Of a stretch of DNA of 42,090 bases, positions 8,312-18,193 are shown one piece after another. The notes beneath the pieces are model-generated. The model worked only from the letters and a program-made list of their open reading frames with translations, was not told the DNA's origin and ran no database searches. How positions within the stretch are numbered: the first letter of the stretch is position 1; each line of letters opens with the position of its first letter. Position numbers and translations under genes: made by a program. This DNA is from Mariniblastus sp. (GTDB taxonomy: Bacteria; Planctomycetota; Planctomycetia; Pirellulales; Pirellulaceae): NCBI GenBank assembly GCA_022447605.1, contig JAKVBG010000033.1:1-42090 (forward strand), given 5' to 3'.

Positions 8312-8743
8312 ATGCGATGGTACCAAAGAAATTTGACTCTACCCCCAAAAAGCCGGGGATTTCATCTGATCACCGAGGACATTTTGCAGGCGATCCCCGA
8401 AATTTCGGAAATCGAAACGGGTCTCCTGCACCTCTTTCTCCAGCATACGTCCGCCTCGATCAGCATTAATGAAAACGCCGATCCGGACGTGCGAGTCGAC
8501 CTGGAGACTGCCATGAACCGGGTCTGCCCGGAAGATATGCCGTTTATCCACACCTGTGAGGGCCGTGACGACATGCCGGCTCACGTAAAGTCTTCCCTTG
8601 TCGGGTGCCAGCTCAGCCTGCCCGTGAGTCAGGGTGCCCTGGCCCTGGGGACCTGGCAAGGATTGTACCTGTGTGAACATCGGAACCGGGGTGGAGCCCG
8701 GCGGCTGGTGCTCACCCTGTGGGGCCAGCCGTCCCCTTCGTAG
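8312..8743 (+). CDS. yjbQ: YjbQ / UPF0047 family protein
   Basis: 143 aa from the ATG at 8312. The in-frame GTG at 8297 adds five residues, but family members begin at the equivalent of MRWYQRNLTL, so the ATG is preferred. Signatures in order are RGFHLITEDI, LLHLFLQHTSASISINENAD, the GRDDMPAHVKSSL motif with conserved Asp and His, and GTWQGLYLCEHRNRGGARR. The family forms trimers with metal-binding His residues; E. coli YjbQ has been reported to have weak thiamine-phosphate synthase activity, but its physiological role is not settled. No thiamine gene is near. It is preceded by the hairpin-rich gap. Confidence 0.92.
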   Translation: MRWYQRNLTLPPKSRGFHLITEDILQAIPEISEIETGLLHLFLQHTSASISINENADPDVRVDLETAMNRVCPEDMPFIHTCEGRDDMPAHVKSSLVGCQLSLPVSQGALALGTWQGLYLCEHRNRGGARRLVLTLWGQPSPS

Positions 8744-8786
8744 GGGAGAGCGACAGGTAGCCGACCGTGGGAGCGGGGCGCGGTTT

Positions 8787-8803
8787 CGGCCAGGCCGTTT
8801 TTT
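8787..8803 (+). terminator. Weak terminator after yjbQ
   Basis: A 4-bp CGGC/GCCG stem (8787-8797) with a CAG loop is followed by six T (8798-8803). The stem is short, so the call rests mainly on the T-run and position, about 50 bases after the yjbQ stop. Confidence 0.4.
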
Positions 8804-8895
8804 GAGCGGATGAGGTGCCATAGTTAAAACGGGTCGAGCCAACGGTTAGACTAGGGGTTAATCCGTTTGATTTCCGTTCCCAGAGGAGAATGACC

Positions 8896-9864
8896 ATGTG
8901 CCTGAATCGACGAGACTTGATGAAGACCAGCGCGGCTACCATGGCGGCCTGCGCCATTCCGACGGGGCTGCTGAATGCCTCGCCGGCAGGACTTGCGTCC
9001 GTCGCCGAGGTACCCGATTTTGTCCCGAACCGGATCGGGATTTCGACCTACTCGTTCTGGCGATTCCGCGATGATTCCAAATTGACGATACCCCGCTGCA
9101 TTGACCTGGCAGCCGAGATGGGTTTCGACGGGGTCGAGTTGCTGCGGATCCAGATGGAGGACGATTCGGACGGCTACCTGCAGCAGATCAAGCGACGTGC
9201 CTTCGTCAATGGTCTCGACCTGATCGGTATGTCGACCCATCAGGGGTTTGTGTCGCCCGACGCCGCGGTCCGTCAGGAGAACGTGGACAAGACGATCGGC
9301 TTTATCGAGATGGCGTACAAGCTGGGGATCCCTACGATTCGGGTGAATACGGGCCGCTGGGGTACGACCAAGTCATTTGACAAGCTGATGGCCGACAAGG
9401 GGATCGAAAAACGATTGGACGGTTACACGGATGACCAAGGTTTCCAGTGGGTCATTGATTGTCTGTCTGAGTGTTTGCCAACCGCCGAAAAGTGTGGGGT
9501 GATCCTCGGCTTGGAGAACCACTGGGGACTCGGTCGAACGGCCGAAGGGGTGATGAGGATCATCAATGCCATTGACAGTCCCTGGTTGCAGGCGACTTTG
9601 GATACGGGCAATTTTTTTGAACGCCGGCATGAGCAGTTCAAAATGATGGCTGCTCACACCGTGTTGGTGCAGGCCAAGACGTATTTTGGGGGTGGTACCT
9701 GGTACACGATCGACATTGATTACGATGCGATTGCCAAAATCCTGCAATCCGTCAACTATCGCGGTTACATTTCGCTGGAGTTCGAGGGGAAAGACGACTA
9801 CCGGACGGCACTTCCCCAAAGCCTCGAACTGCTTCGTTCGGCATTCGGCAAGCGTCAGTCCTGA
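8896..9864 (+). CDS. Tat-leader sugar phosphate isomerase/epimerase-like TIM-barrel protein
   Basis: 322 aa from the ATG at 8896. GGAG at 8885-8888 sits seven bases before this ATG and only one base before the upstream ATG at 8890. The leader NRRDLMKTSAATMAACAIP has the twin-arginine pattern, so export in folded form is likely. The mature part is an AP_endonuc_2/xylose-isomerase-like barrel: RIGISTYSFWRF, AAEMGFDGVELLR, LGIPTIRVNTG, VILGLENHWG, LQATLDTGNFFE and YRGYISLEFEGK. The metal ligands (Glu, Asp, His, Glu) appear present at the strand ends. Planctomycetes carry many exported members alongside Gfo/Idh/MocA enzymes, pointing to sugar or polyol breakdown; the substrate is unknown. It ends 25 bases before uvrA, so they may be co-transcribed. 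Confidence 0.88.
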   Translation: MCLNRRDLMKTSAATMAACAIPTGLLNASPAGLASVAEVPDFVPNRIGISTYSFWRFRDDSKLTIPRCIDLAAEMGFDGVELLRIQMEDDSDGYLQQIKRRAFVNGLDLIGMSTHQGFVSPDAAVRQENVDKTIGFIEMAYKLGIPTIRVNTGRWGTTKSFDKLMADKGIEKRLDGYTDDQGFQWVIDCLSECLPTAEKCGVILGLENHWGLGRTAEGVMRIINAIDSPWLQATLDTGNFFERRHEQFKMMAAHTVLVQAKTYFGGGTWYTIDIDYDAIAKILQSVNYRGYISLEFEGKDDYRTALPQSLELLRSAFGKRQS

Positions 9865-9888
9865 GATTAAACGAGAGCGGGTTTTCGA

Positions 9889-12726
9889 GTGACTGCGATG
9901 GCGAAATCCGAGAGCTTGTCCCGGATCAGGATCTGCCATGCGCGGACCAACAACCTGAAAGATGTCAGCGTGGAGATTCCCCGCGACTGCCTGGTTGTGA
10001 TTACCGGGCGGAGTGGTTCAGGGAAGAGTTCACTGGCCATCGACACGTTGTTTGCCGAGGGCCAACGGCAGTACATCGAGAGTTTGTCCATTTATGCCCG
10101 CCAGTTCTTCGATCAATCCTCGCGGGCTGATGTAGAAATTGTGGAGGGCCTGCTACCCACCATCTGCCTCGATCAAAAACCGGTTTCGGTCGGCCCTCGA
10201 TCGACCGTGGGAACCGTAGCGGAAATCTATGATTACCTGCGCGTCCTGATGGCTCGGGCTGCCGATATCCATTGCCATCAGTGCGGGGAACCGATTCGGC
10301 AACAGAGCGTTGAGCAGATTGTCCAGGCCGTCCTCGGACTGCCGGAAAACACCAAGTTGATGGTCATGGCACCGCTGGTGGTGGGCCGGAAAGGTAAGCA
10401 CCTGGATGTTTTTCAGCAGATTCGTGATGAGCGCCTCGTTCGTTTGAGACTCGACGGTGAGATCCTGGATATCGATCAGGTGCCGGAGTTAAGTGGGAAA
10501 AAAAACGCAACGATCGAGGCCATTACCGATCGCATCATCATTCGGCCAGGCATTGAGAACCGCTTGTTTGAGTCGATCGAATTAGCCGCCCGCATGAGTG
10601 GCGGCCAGGTCTTGGCCTGTTACCAGCTGCGGGAAGGGGAGAGCGAGGCGGGCGCCTGGCAGGAGCGGCTGTTCAGCACCGAGTACGCCTGCCCGAAATG
10701 CGAGATCGGTTATGCCGAAGTCGAGCCGAGGACGTTCAGCTTCAACAGCCCGTACGGGGCTTGTCCCCATTGTGACGGTCTCGGTTACCTGGAGCAATTT
10801 GCCCCTGACCTGGTCGTTCCGGACCGTGCCTTGTCGCTGGAACAGGGGGCCGTCGTACCCTGGAAAGGGCTGACACCGAAAAAACGTCTTGGCTGGTTGG
10901 AGCAGTTGCAACCGCTGATGGACGAGCTCCCACTGGATCGATCGACCCCCTTGCAGGACCTGCCGCCTGCTGTCTGGAAAAAACTGCTGGAGTCCAGGTC
11001 GCCCAAGGCGCCCGGGATCCTGGTCCTGCTGGAAAAAGAACTGGCGACCACGCTACGGGAATCCCGGCAGGAGAGCCTCCGCTCTTTCCAGGCCCAGTCG
11101 CCCTGCTCGGAATGCGAAGGTTCCCGTCTGAACCGCCAGGCCAGAGCGGCCCGGCTGGGAGGTCAGTCGATCACCCAGTTGACCGGGATGTCAATCAGCG
11201 ATCTGCGGGTTTTCCTGGGGTCGGTCACGTTTGAGGATCATCGCCAGCAGGTGGCCCCTGCTTTGATCGATGAAATCTGTAAACGACTCCGTTTCCTGGA
11301 GAAAGTCGGGGTTGCCTACCTGACGCTCAATCGTTCGGCCGATTCGCTGAGTGGTGGAGAGACGGAGCGGGTCCGCCTGGCCACGGCCATTGGGGGTGGT
11401 CTGGCCAATGTCTGTTATGTGCTGGACGAGCCGACCGTCGGCCTGCACCCCCGGGATAACCAGCGGTTGATTGCCGCGATCCAGGAGCTGCAGGCACAGG
11501 GCAACTCGGTGGTGATCGTCGAACATGATGAAACGATGATTCGCTCGGCCGATTACTTGATTGATGTTGGTCCGGGTGCCGGTGCCGATGGGGGACGGAT
11601 CGTTGCCCAGGGGAGTGTGGAGGCGATCGCAAACTGCCCCGACAGCCTGACGGGGCAGTACCTTTCCGGGCGGCAGAAGATTGAGGTTCCCCGACAGCGC
11701 CGCGCGGTCGTTAAGAGTCGCTGCCTGCACCTGGACAAGGCTTCCGGAAACAACCTGAAGGATGTCGATGCGATCTTCCCATTGGGCCTCTTCAACTGTG
11801 TGACAGGCGTCAGTGGCTCGGGCAAGAGCAGTCTGGTCAACGGAACGCTGGCTCCGGCGTTGCGCAGTAAACTCGGGTTGAGTGCCGCTCATGTATTGCC
11901 CTATCAATCCCTGCGGGGCAGTCAGCCGGTCGACAAGCTGGTGCAGGTTGATCAGAAACCGATTGGCCGCACCCCCCGTGGATGCGCGGCAACCTACAGC
12001 GGCGTGTTCGATGAAATTCGCAAGGTGTTTGCCTCGACCAAGTTGGCCCGCCAGCGCGGCTTTGGTGTTTCACGGTTTAGTTTCAATTCGAAGTCAGGTT
12101 GGTGCCCCGCATGCCAGGGATATGGCATGCGTCGGATTACCATGAACTTCCTGCCAGATATGTTTGTGGAATGTACCGCCTGCCAGGGACAACGATTCAA
12201 TTTGCAGACGTTACAGGTCCGCTACGCGGACCTGTCGATTGCCGATGTGCTGGCGATGCCAATCCGGGATGCCTGCCAGGCCTTTCAGAATTTTTCTCGT
12301 ATCCACGCGACGCTTAAGAGTCTGGAGGATGTCGGTTTGGGCTATCTCCCGTTGGGCCAGCCTTCCACGACCCTGTCGGGGGGAGAAGCACAGCGGATTA
12401 AATTGGCCACCGAGTTGGCGAAAAAGAACACTGGTAACACGGTCTACCTGTTGGACGAACCGACGACCGGTCTTCATTTTGAAGACATTCGTCAGCTGTT
12501 GGTAGTCCTGCAACAATTGGTGGACGCGGGAAATACCGTGATCGTGATTGAGCACAATCTCGACGTGATCAAGTCGGCCGATTGGGTCGTCGACATGGGA
12601 CCTGAGGGAGGCGAAGGGGGTGGTTACGTGGTCACGGTGGGCTCACCGGAGGAGGTGGCTGACAATTCAGAGTCCTTTACCGGCAGCTATCTCAGGGAAG
12701 TACTTGCTGGTACCCAACCGGGTTGA
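9889..12726 (+). CDS. uvrA: UvrA, excinuclease ABC subunit A
   Basis: 945 aa, matching the usual 940. UvrA is the damage-recognition ATPase of nucleotide excision repair; it binds DNA as a dimer and loads UvrB. Two ABC modules are seen: Walker A GRSGSGKSSLAID (about 40) and GVSGSGKSSLVNG (about 640). The signature motifs are LSGGETERVRLA (about 485) and LSGGEAQRIKLA (about 830), and the Walker B regions are CYVLDEPTVGLH and VYLLDEPTTGLH. Two zinc modules occur: CPKC about 267 with CPHCDGLG, and CPACQGYG about 739 with CTACQGQRFN. The start is uncertain: GTG 9889 has a weak GAGCGG site seven bases upstream, while ATG 9898 gives a normal N-terminus too. uvrB and uvrC are not in the window. Confidence 0.97.
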   Translation: MTAMAKSESLSRIRICHARTNNLKDVSVEIPRDCLVVITGRSGSGKSSLAIDTLFAEGQRQYIESLSIYARQFFDQSSRADVEIVEGLLPTICLDQKPVSVGPRSTVGTVAEIYDYLRVLMARAADIHCHQCGEPIRQQSVEQIVQAVLGLPENTKLMVMAPLVVGRKGKHLDVFQQIRDERLVRLRLDGEILDIDQVPELSGKKNATIEAITDRIIIRPGIENRLFESIELAARMSGGQVLACYQLREGESEAGAWQERLFSTEYACPKCEIGYAEVEPRTFSFNSPYGACPHCDGLGYLEQFAPDLVVPDRALSLEQGAVVPWKGLTPKKRLGWLEQLQPLMDELPLDRSTPLQDLPPAVWKKLLESRSPKAPGILVLLEKELATTLRESRQESLRSFQAQSPCSECEGSRLNRQARAARLGGQSITQLTGMSISDLRVFLGSVTFEDHRQQVAPALIDEICKRLRFLEKVGVAYLTLNRSADSLSGGETERVRLATAIGGGLANVCYVLDEPTVGLHPRDNQRLIAAIQELQAQGNSVVIVEHDETMIRSADYLIDVGPGAGADGGRIVAQGSVEAIANCPDSLTGQYLSGRQKIEVPRQRRAVVKSRCLHLDKASGNNLKDVDAIFPLGLFNCVTGVSGSGKSSLVNGTLAPALRSKLGLSAAHVLPYQSLRGSQPVDKLVQVDQKPIGRTPRGCAATYSGVFDEIRKVFASTKLARQRGFGVSRFSFNSKSGWCPACQGYGMRRITMNFLPDMFVECTACQGQRFNLQTLQVRYADLSIADVLAMPIRDACQAFQNFSRIHATLKSLEDVGLGYLPLGQPSTTLSGGEAQRIKLATELAKKNTGNTVYLLDEPTTGLHFEDIRQLLVVLQQLVDAGNTVIVIEHNLDVIKSADWVVDMGPEGGEGGGYVVTVGSPEEVADNSESFTGSYLREVLAGTQPG

Positions 12727-12729
12727 TAT

Positions 12730-12757
12730 CGGCCAGCTATCTCTCTCCTGCTGGCCG
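12730..12757 (+). terminator. Inverted repeat just after uvrA
   Basis: An 8-bp perfect stem CGGCCAGC/GCTGGCCG with a 12-base pyrimidine-rich loop starts three bases after the uvrA stop. No T-run follows, so it may be a Rho-type or mRNA-stabilising hairpin and not a classical terminator. Confidence 0.35.
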
Positions 12758-12905
12758 CTTCGGAGTTGGCTATTCAAGATCATCGTTTCAACCGGAATAT
12801 TCTGGTATCGATTGTTCCCCACACTGCCCGGCCCGGGGAAATGCTACTAGCCAGTCCAGATGAAATGGTACAGAATCGCCTCATGGCGTTTGTTTTCCAT
12901 GGGAC

Positions 12906-14057
12906 ATGTCCGTGAAAAAAATCTATCTCGATTACAATGCGACCACCCCGGTAGCACCCAGTGTGGTCGACCAGATGCAGTCGTTTTTTACCGAGCATTT
13001 CGGTAATCCTTCCTGTGATTACAGCTTGGGCAGGGCGGCGTCTGAGGCGATTGAGGACGCTCGCTCCCGGGTCGCATCGCTGATGGGTTGTGACCTGGAA
13101 GAGGTGATTTTCACGAGTGGCGGCACGGAAGCGAACAACCTGGCCATTTGTGGGACACTGTTCCGGGTTGGGCCCGCCGTGACGGGGCACATCGTCATTT
13201 CATCGGTGGAACACCCGGCCGTTTCCGAACCGGCCCGATTCCTGGAACGTCTCGGTTATGGATTGACCGTCGTCGAATGTGATGCCAATGGCTACGTCCA
13301 CCCTTCTGCAGTGGAGTCGGCCCTGCAGGAAGATACCCGCTTGGTGAGTATCATGCACGCCAACAACGAGGTGGGAACCGTTCAGCCGATTCGCCAAATC
13401 GCCGAGATCTGCCACGGCCGTGATATCCTGGTTCATACCGATGCCTGCCAGTCTGCCGGTAAAATTCATACGATGGTCGATGAGCTCGGCGTGGACCTGT
13501 TGACCGTTGCCGGTCACAAGTTCTACGGGCCGAAGGGAGTTGGGGCATTGTATGTCCGATCCGGGGTTTCCCTTGAACCTTTCCTGCGCGGTGGTGGACA
13601 GGAACGGGGCCTGCGACCGGGGACGGAAAATACGCCCTTGATCGTGGGAATGGGCCAGGCGGCCTACCTGGCGGTCAATTGCCTGGGGGAGACCATCCCC
13701 CGGCTTTCGGAGTTGCGTGATCGTTTGCAGGACAAACTGCAGGATGGAATACCGGGTTTGGTCGTGCATGCCGAGAAGGTTGAGCGATTGCCCAATACCC
13801 TGAGCGTCAGTTTCCCCGGCACAACGGGCCAGGAGATGCTGAAACGGGTGCCCGAGATCTGTGCTTCGACCGGATCGGCCTGCCATACCGAGATGGAAAT
13901 GCATTCGGTGACGCTTTCGGCAATGCGGGTCGAACAGGAGGTCATCCGGGGAACGGTCCGTCTGAGTATTGGTTGGAATACCAGTGAAGAGGACCTCGAC
14001 CGGGCAGCCAATCTTTTGCTGGATGCCTGGGAGACCGGAAACGGCTCATCGAGTTGA
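12906..14057 (+). CDS. Cysteine desulfurase (NifS/IscS-like, PLP-dependent)
   Basis: 383 aa, a complete class V aminotransferase fold. Visible elements are YLDYNATTPV (7-16), FTSGGTEANNLAI (69-81), VEHPAV with His103, MHANNEVGTVQPI, HTDACQSAGK, the PLP lysine Lys205 in VAGHKFYGPKGVG, RGGGQERGLRPGTEN, and active-site Cys326 in STGSACHTE. It takes sulfur from L-cysteine as a persulfide for Fe-S clusters, thiolated tRNA or related uses. The loop around Cys326 is STGSACH, not the IscS-type SGSACTS, which leaves the acceptor open. No IscU, SufE or thiolase gene is adjacent. No clear ribosome-binding site precedes the ATG. Confidence 0.93.
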   Translation: MSVKKIYLDYNATTPVAPSVVDQMQSFFTEHFGNPSCDYSLGRAASEAIEDARSRVASLMGCDLEEVIFTSGGTEANNLAICGTLFRVGPAVTGHIVISSVEHPAVSEPARFLERLGYGLTVVECDANGYVHPSAVESALQEDTRLVSIMHANNEVGTVQPIRQIAEICHGRDILVHTDACQSAGKIHTMVDELGVDLLTVAGHKFYGPKGVGALYVRSGVSLEPFLRGGGQERGLRPGTENTPLIVGMGQAAYLAVNCLGETIPRLSELRDRLQDKLQDGIPGLVVHAEKVERLPNTLSVSFPGTTGQEMLKRVPEICASTGSACHTEMEMHSVTLSAMRVEQEVIRGTVRLSIGWNTSEEDLDRAANLLLDAWETGNGSSS

Positions 14058-14171
14058 GTCGCCGTTTTGCTGGAAAGGGGACTTTCCATTTCTCCAGCGA
14101 ACCTCGGAATGTCAGGGGAAACCCGACCCTGCCACGAAAGCGCGCGATAGCAGCTGCTCCTCCGGTCCCTC

Positions 14172-14202
14172 AAAAAAAAGCACGCGGGAGAATCCCGCGT
14201 GC
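14172..14202 (-). terminator. Rho-independent terminator of the Tat-exported dehydrogenase gene
   Basis: A perfect 10-bp stem (14180-14189 with 14193-14202) has a GAA loop and eight T follow on the minus strand (14172-14179). It lies 32 bases past the stop at 14234, between two convergent genes, and may also stop the cysteine desulfurase transcript. Confidence 0.88.
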
Positions 14203-14233
14203 CCTGAGTTTTGTCACTTCGTTTGGCGTCTGA

Positions 14234-15595
<1,362 letters not shown>

Positions 15596-16111
15596 GCTGG
15601 GATCCAGTAATACGGGAAGAAAAATATTGAAGCTGCCGTATTTTAAGTCAAACCATTTGCCCGGGACAAGCAGCAACCGGCAAAACGGGGAACCGATCTC
15701 ATGCAATTGGACGATCCCGGCCCCCGAGTCGGGGGTATTCCGGCCGCTGGCAGGAACCTTACCCGGTCCAGGAGACCTCACTCGGCTATTGATTTAAGGT
15801 CGAATCGGCCGCAGAATTCGCCGAAAACAGGTGGTTGCGGTCGTGGCAGGTCCCCACGGGCGTCCCGTGGAGGAAGTCTCCTCTGAAGATCAATGGCGAA
15901 CCACTCTTTTTTACGGATCTTGTCCCGCTGATTCGACTCGATCCCGGGTGGGTTCCGCTTTTTGCTGGACGTTTGGTCCCTGTGAAGCCCGGGAATCAAT
16001 ACTTGGGCTCCTGTTTGCTGGCCAATTCCAGGGTCGCGACAAAGCCAGCGGGCCATCGCTAAGGGGCCGGGAGTCGTAATGCGGGGCATCTGAAGATGGG
16101 CGCGGCCCAAT
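15596..16111. other. Non-coding gap of about 516 bases
   Basis: I find no credible gene. Two tight hairpins are present: CCCCCG-AGT-CGGGGG at 15721-15735 and CCACGGG-CGT-CCCGTGG at 15854-15870. Short open frames here lack family features and ribosome-binding sites. The right-hand part is the tail beyond the YTV gene terminator; the left part is the leader of the dehydrogenase gene. Confidence 0.5.
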
Positions 16112-16150
16112 AAAAATCGGGCGGCCCGATCAAGAAGATCGGGCCGCCCG
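16112..16150 (-). terminator. Strong terminator of the YTV-repeat gene
   Basis: A perfect 14-bp GC-rich stem (16118-16131 with 16137-16150) has loop AAGAA, followed on the minus strand by ATTTTTA. It is 50 bases past the stop at 16201 and is the longest perfect hairpin I found in the window. Confidence 0.9.
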
Positions 16151-16200
16151 TTGACGTTTTGACCAGGCTGCGTCTTTGCTAGAAAGTCAGTTGTCGTTGC

Positions 16201-17613
16201 TTAGTTGCAACCACATGCATCCGAAGCGACGGTGTCGCATCCCTGCCCCGAATCGCAGCAGTCAACACTACCGTGATGACAAAAACCGCAACCGGCGAAC
16301 ATTCCACGGATATGTGAAATCATTCGATGCAGGCAACCGCAGTGAGTCGTGTGACACGGCGTGTCGCAACACGAATCACAACAACTGGGTGCTGGGCAGA
16401 CCTGTACAGGGACCTGTTCCGTTACACATCGTGGTACTCGAACACAGACCTTGTAAGGAACCTTGACACAGACTCGCTTGCAACGCTTGACGCATTTCGT
16501 TTCCGTGACTTTGCGGCAAACCGTGTAAGGGACTTTGCAGGTTTTCGTTTCGCAGACCCACTTGGTCTTGCAAACGGGGACCTGCTTGGTCTTGGTTTCG
16601 CATACGTAACGGGTGCGACAGCAATTGATCGTTCGCTGCTTCTGTTCACATACCCAGCGGGTGCAGCAGTAGTTGATCACTTTCTGCTTCTGTTCACAGA
16701 CCCATTTCGTGCAACAGTAGTTGACGGTTTTGGTGCAAGGCTCGCACACGGTTCGGCATACGGTGTAGGGACACTCGACGGTGTACTTTTCGCAGCGGTA
16801 CTTGGTGCAGCAGATTTCCTTGGTTTCACAGGTCGGAACCCAAACCTTGCGGCAAACGGTGCGGCAAGGAGTCTGGCAGCAAACCTTGTGGCAGCAACCC
16901 GGGACCCACGTGCGGCAACAGGTGCAAGGATCGTAGGACCAGCAACCCGGTACGCGAACCAGTTTCGTGTAAGTCCGGCCAGGGATGGTTTCCTGACACG
17001 TTTTCCAGTAACCGCCTCGAACCTGGACGGTTCGTTTTTCGGTGTACGGAACACGACGGGTGCGGGTAACGGTTCGCGTGCGCTGTTCTTTCACGTGACG
17101 ACGAACGTAATAGGTTACCTGCCTCTGCTTGATTTCCTTGACAGGGCGACGAACCGTGTAATTCACCGTTCGCTGCTTCATCTCCTTGACGGGGCGTCGA
17201 ACCGTGTAATTAATCGTTTTCGTGTAGTGCTCTTTGACGGGGCGTCGAACCGTGTAGCAGCACGTTTTGTAGGTCGTTTCCCGTACCGGCCGCTTGACCG
17301 TGTACGTCTTGTCACGGTAGCAGGTCTCTCGAACGGTTCGACAGACGGGAACCTCAACGGTTTCCCAGACGGTCTTGTAACAATTGCGATACCGTGTTTC
17401 TTCACAGGTATCGTAAACAATGCGAGTGCGCGTACACATGACCGTGTAGCTACCGCATCCAGCGTCTTCAGCGACGGCGTCTGCTGTAGCGGGATCAAAC
17501 GATCCGGCCGACGTGTAGCTGGCTCCACCACAGCAAGACTGTGCCATGCTGAAGCTGGCTGACAGGGCGGCCATCATGGCCACAGCGATCAGCAGACTTC
17601 TGACAAATTTCAT
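16201..17613 (-). CDS. Secreted Cys-rich YTV-repeat protein (planctomycete type)
   Basis: 470 aa with signal peptide 1-25 (core LLIAVAMMAALSASFSMA). The mature protein is basic and extremely rich in Cys, Thr, Val and Lys/Arg. Residues 104-176 hold five YTVRRPVKE-type units (starts 104, 120, 136, 152, 168), spaced exactly 16 residues. Residues 298-361 hold four NYCCTKWVCEQKQK-type units, again with 16-residue spacing. Between them is a CC-rich stretch (223-297), and the end is a CC/CH-rich tail (409-470). YTV-motif proteins have been described in planctomycetes and linked to their proteinaceous cell surface; a structural, disulfide-linked envelope role is the likely inference. GGGAGAGAAG before the ATG is a strong ribosome-binding site, and a 14-bp terminator follows. 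Confidence 0.9.
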   Translation of the reverse strand: MKFVRSLLIAVAMMAALSASFSMAQSCCGGASYTSAGSFDPATADAVAEDAGCGSYTVMCTRTRIVYDTCEETRYRNCYKTVWETVEVPVCRTVRETCYRDKTYTVKRPVRETTYKTCCYTVRRPVKEHYTKTINYTVRRPVKEMKQRTVNYTVRRPVKEIKQRQVTYYVRRHVKEQRTRTVTRTRRVPYTEKRTVQVRGGYWKTCQETIPGRTYTKLVRVPGCWSYDPCTCCRTWVPGCCHKVCCQTPCRTVCRKVWVPTCETKEICCTKYRCEKYTVECPYTVCRTVCEPCTKTVNYCCTKWVCEQKQKVINYCCTRWVCEQKQRTINCCRTRYVCETKTKQVPVCKTKWVCETKTCKVPYTVCRKVTETKCVKRCKRVCVKVPYKVCVRVPRCVTEQVPVQVCPAPSCCDSCCDTPCHTTHCGCLHRMISHIRGMFAGCGFCHHGSVDCCDSGQGCDTVASDACGCN

Positions 17614-18193
17614 TTCACTTCTCTCCCAATTCTGACGTTTCTAGACTTTTCGGAGACGGCATCTGGTCGGGCGTGATAAACGGCCCTGCCATGACCTGAC
17701 TGGCAAACGTAGCTTCCATTCCGTTACGGTTACTGGGAATTTCAAACTTGTTTTTGTGCCCAGCCCATTCCGTTGGCCGGGCCACAGGTCCTCCTGACGC
17801 TGTTAAAATCGGACAATTAGGCCATTTGCATTGAATAGCTGATGAAATGCAGTGAAAAAAAAGAGGTTAGGTGGTGGAGATTTACGGATCGTGCGTGAAA
17901 ATGTGGTCACGAGTTTTTTGGCCGTCTTTCCTGATGTGAGCGTTGACCTTGTTGGCTGGGCAGTTTTTTCGCCATCCATTGACTGACAAAGATATCGAAT
18001 CCCGTGAGAGTAACGAATAAACTGGTAACACGGGTTAGGTTGCCTTGTGCGACATCCATGTTTGAACTGGAAAATGCCAAGACGAGTTTGGGGGAAAATC
18101 ACCGGTTTAGCTGGAATGTCGGGGTGGCTGACTCGGCGCTCGAGTTGACCCGTGCAGTGGTTCCTGGCCATCGTCAGCGGCGATCCTGAGTGA
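17614..18193. other. Divergent 580-base gap upstream of the YTV and rex genes
   Basis: It carries both leaders. Apart from the Rex-like inverted repeat at 17894-17911, I see no gene. A minus-strand frame spanning 17803-18291 overlaps the rex start and shows no family features. Confidence 0.5.
17894..17911. promoter_or_regulatory. Candidate Rex operator
   Basis: CGTGA-N8-TCACG is an exact inverted repeat with the GTGA-N8-TCAC geometry of Rex sites (consensus TTGTGAA...TTCACAA). It lies about 283 bases before the rex ATG and about 280 before the YTV gene start. Outer bases differ from consensus, so autoregulation is a hypothesis. Confidence 0.4.

Noticed and set aside
15831..16079. Small frames in the gap after the YTV terminator
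   Set aside because: There is no ribosome-binding site, no recognisable motif, and they overlap on both strands.
16327..17562. A 411-codon plus-strand open frame opposite the YTV gene
   Set aside because: It is the antisense of a repeat-rich, Cys-rich coding region; its composition is an artefact of those codons, and it has no ribosome-binding site or family features, whereas the minus-strand gene has signal peptide, repeats and terminator.
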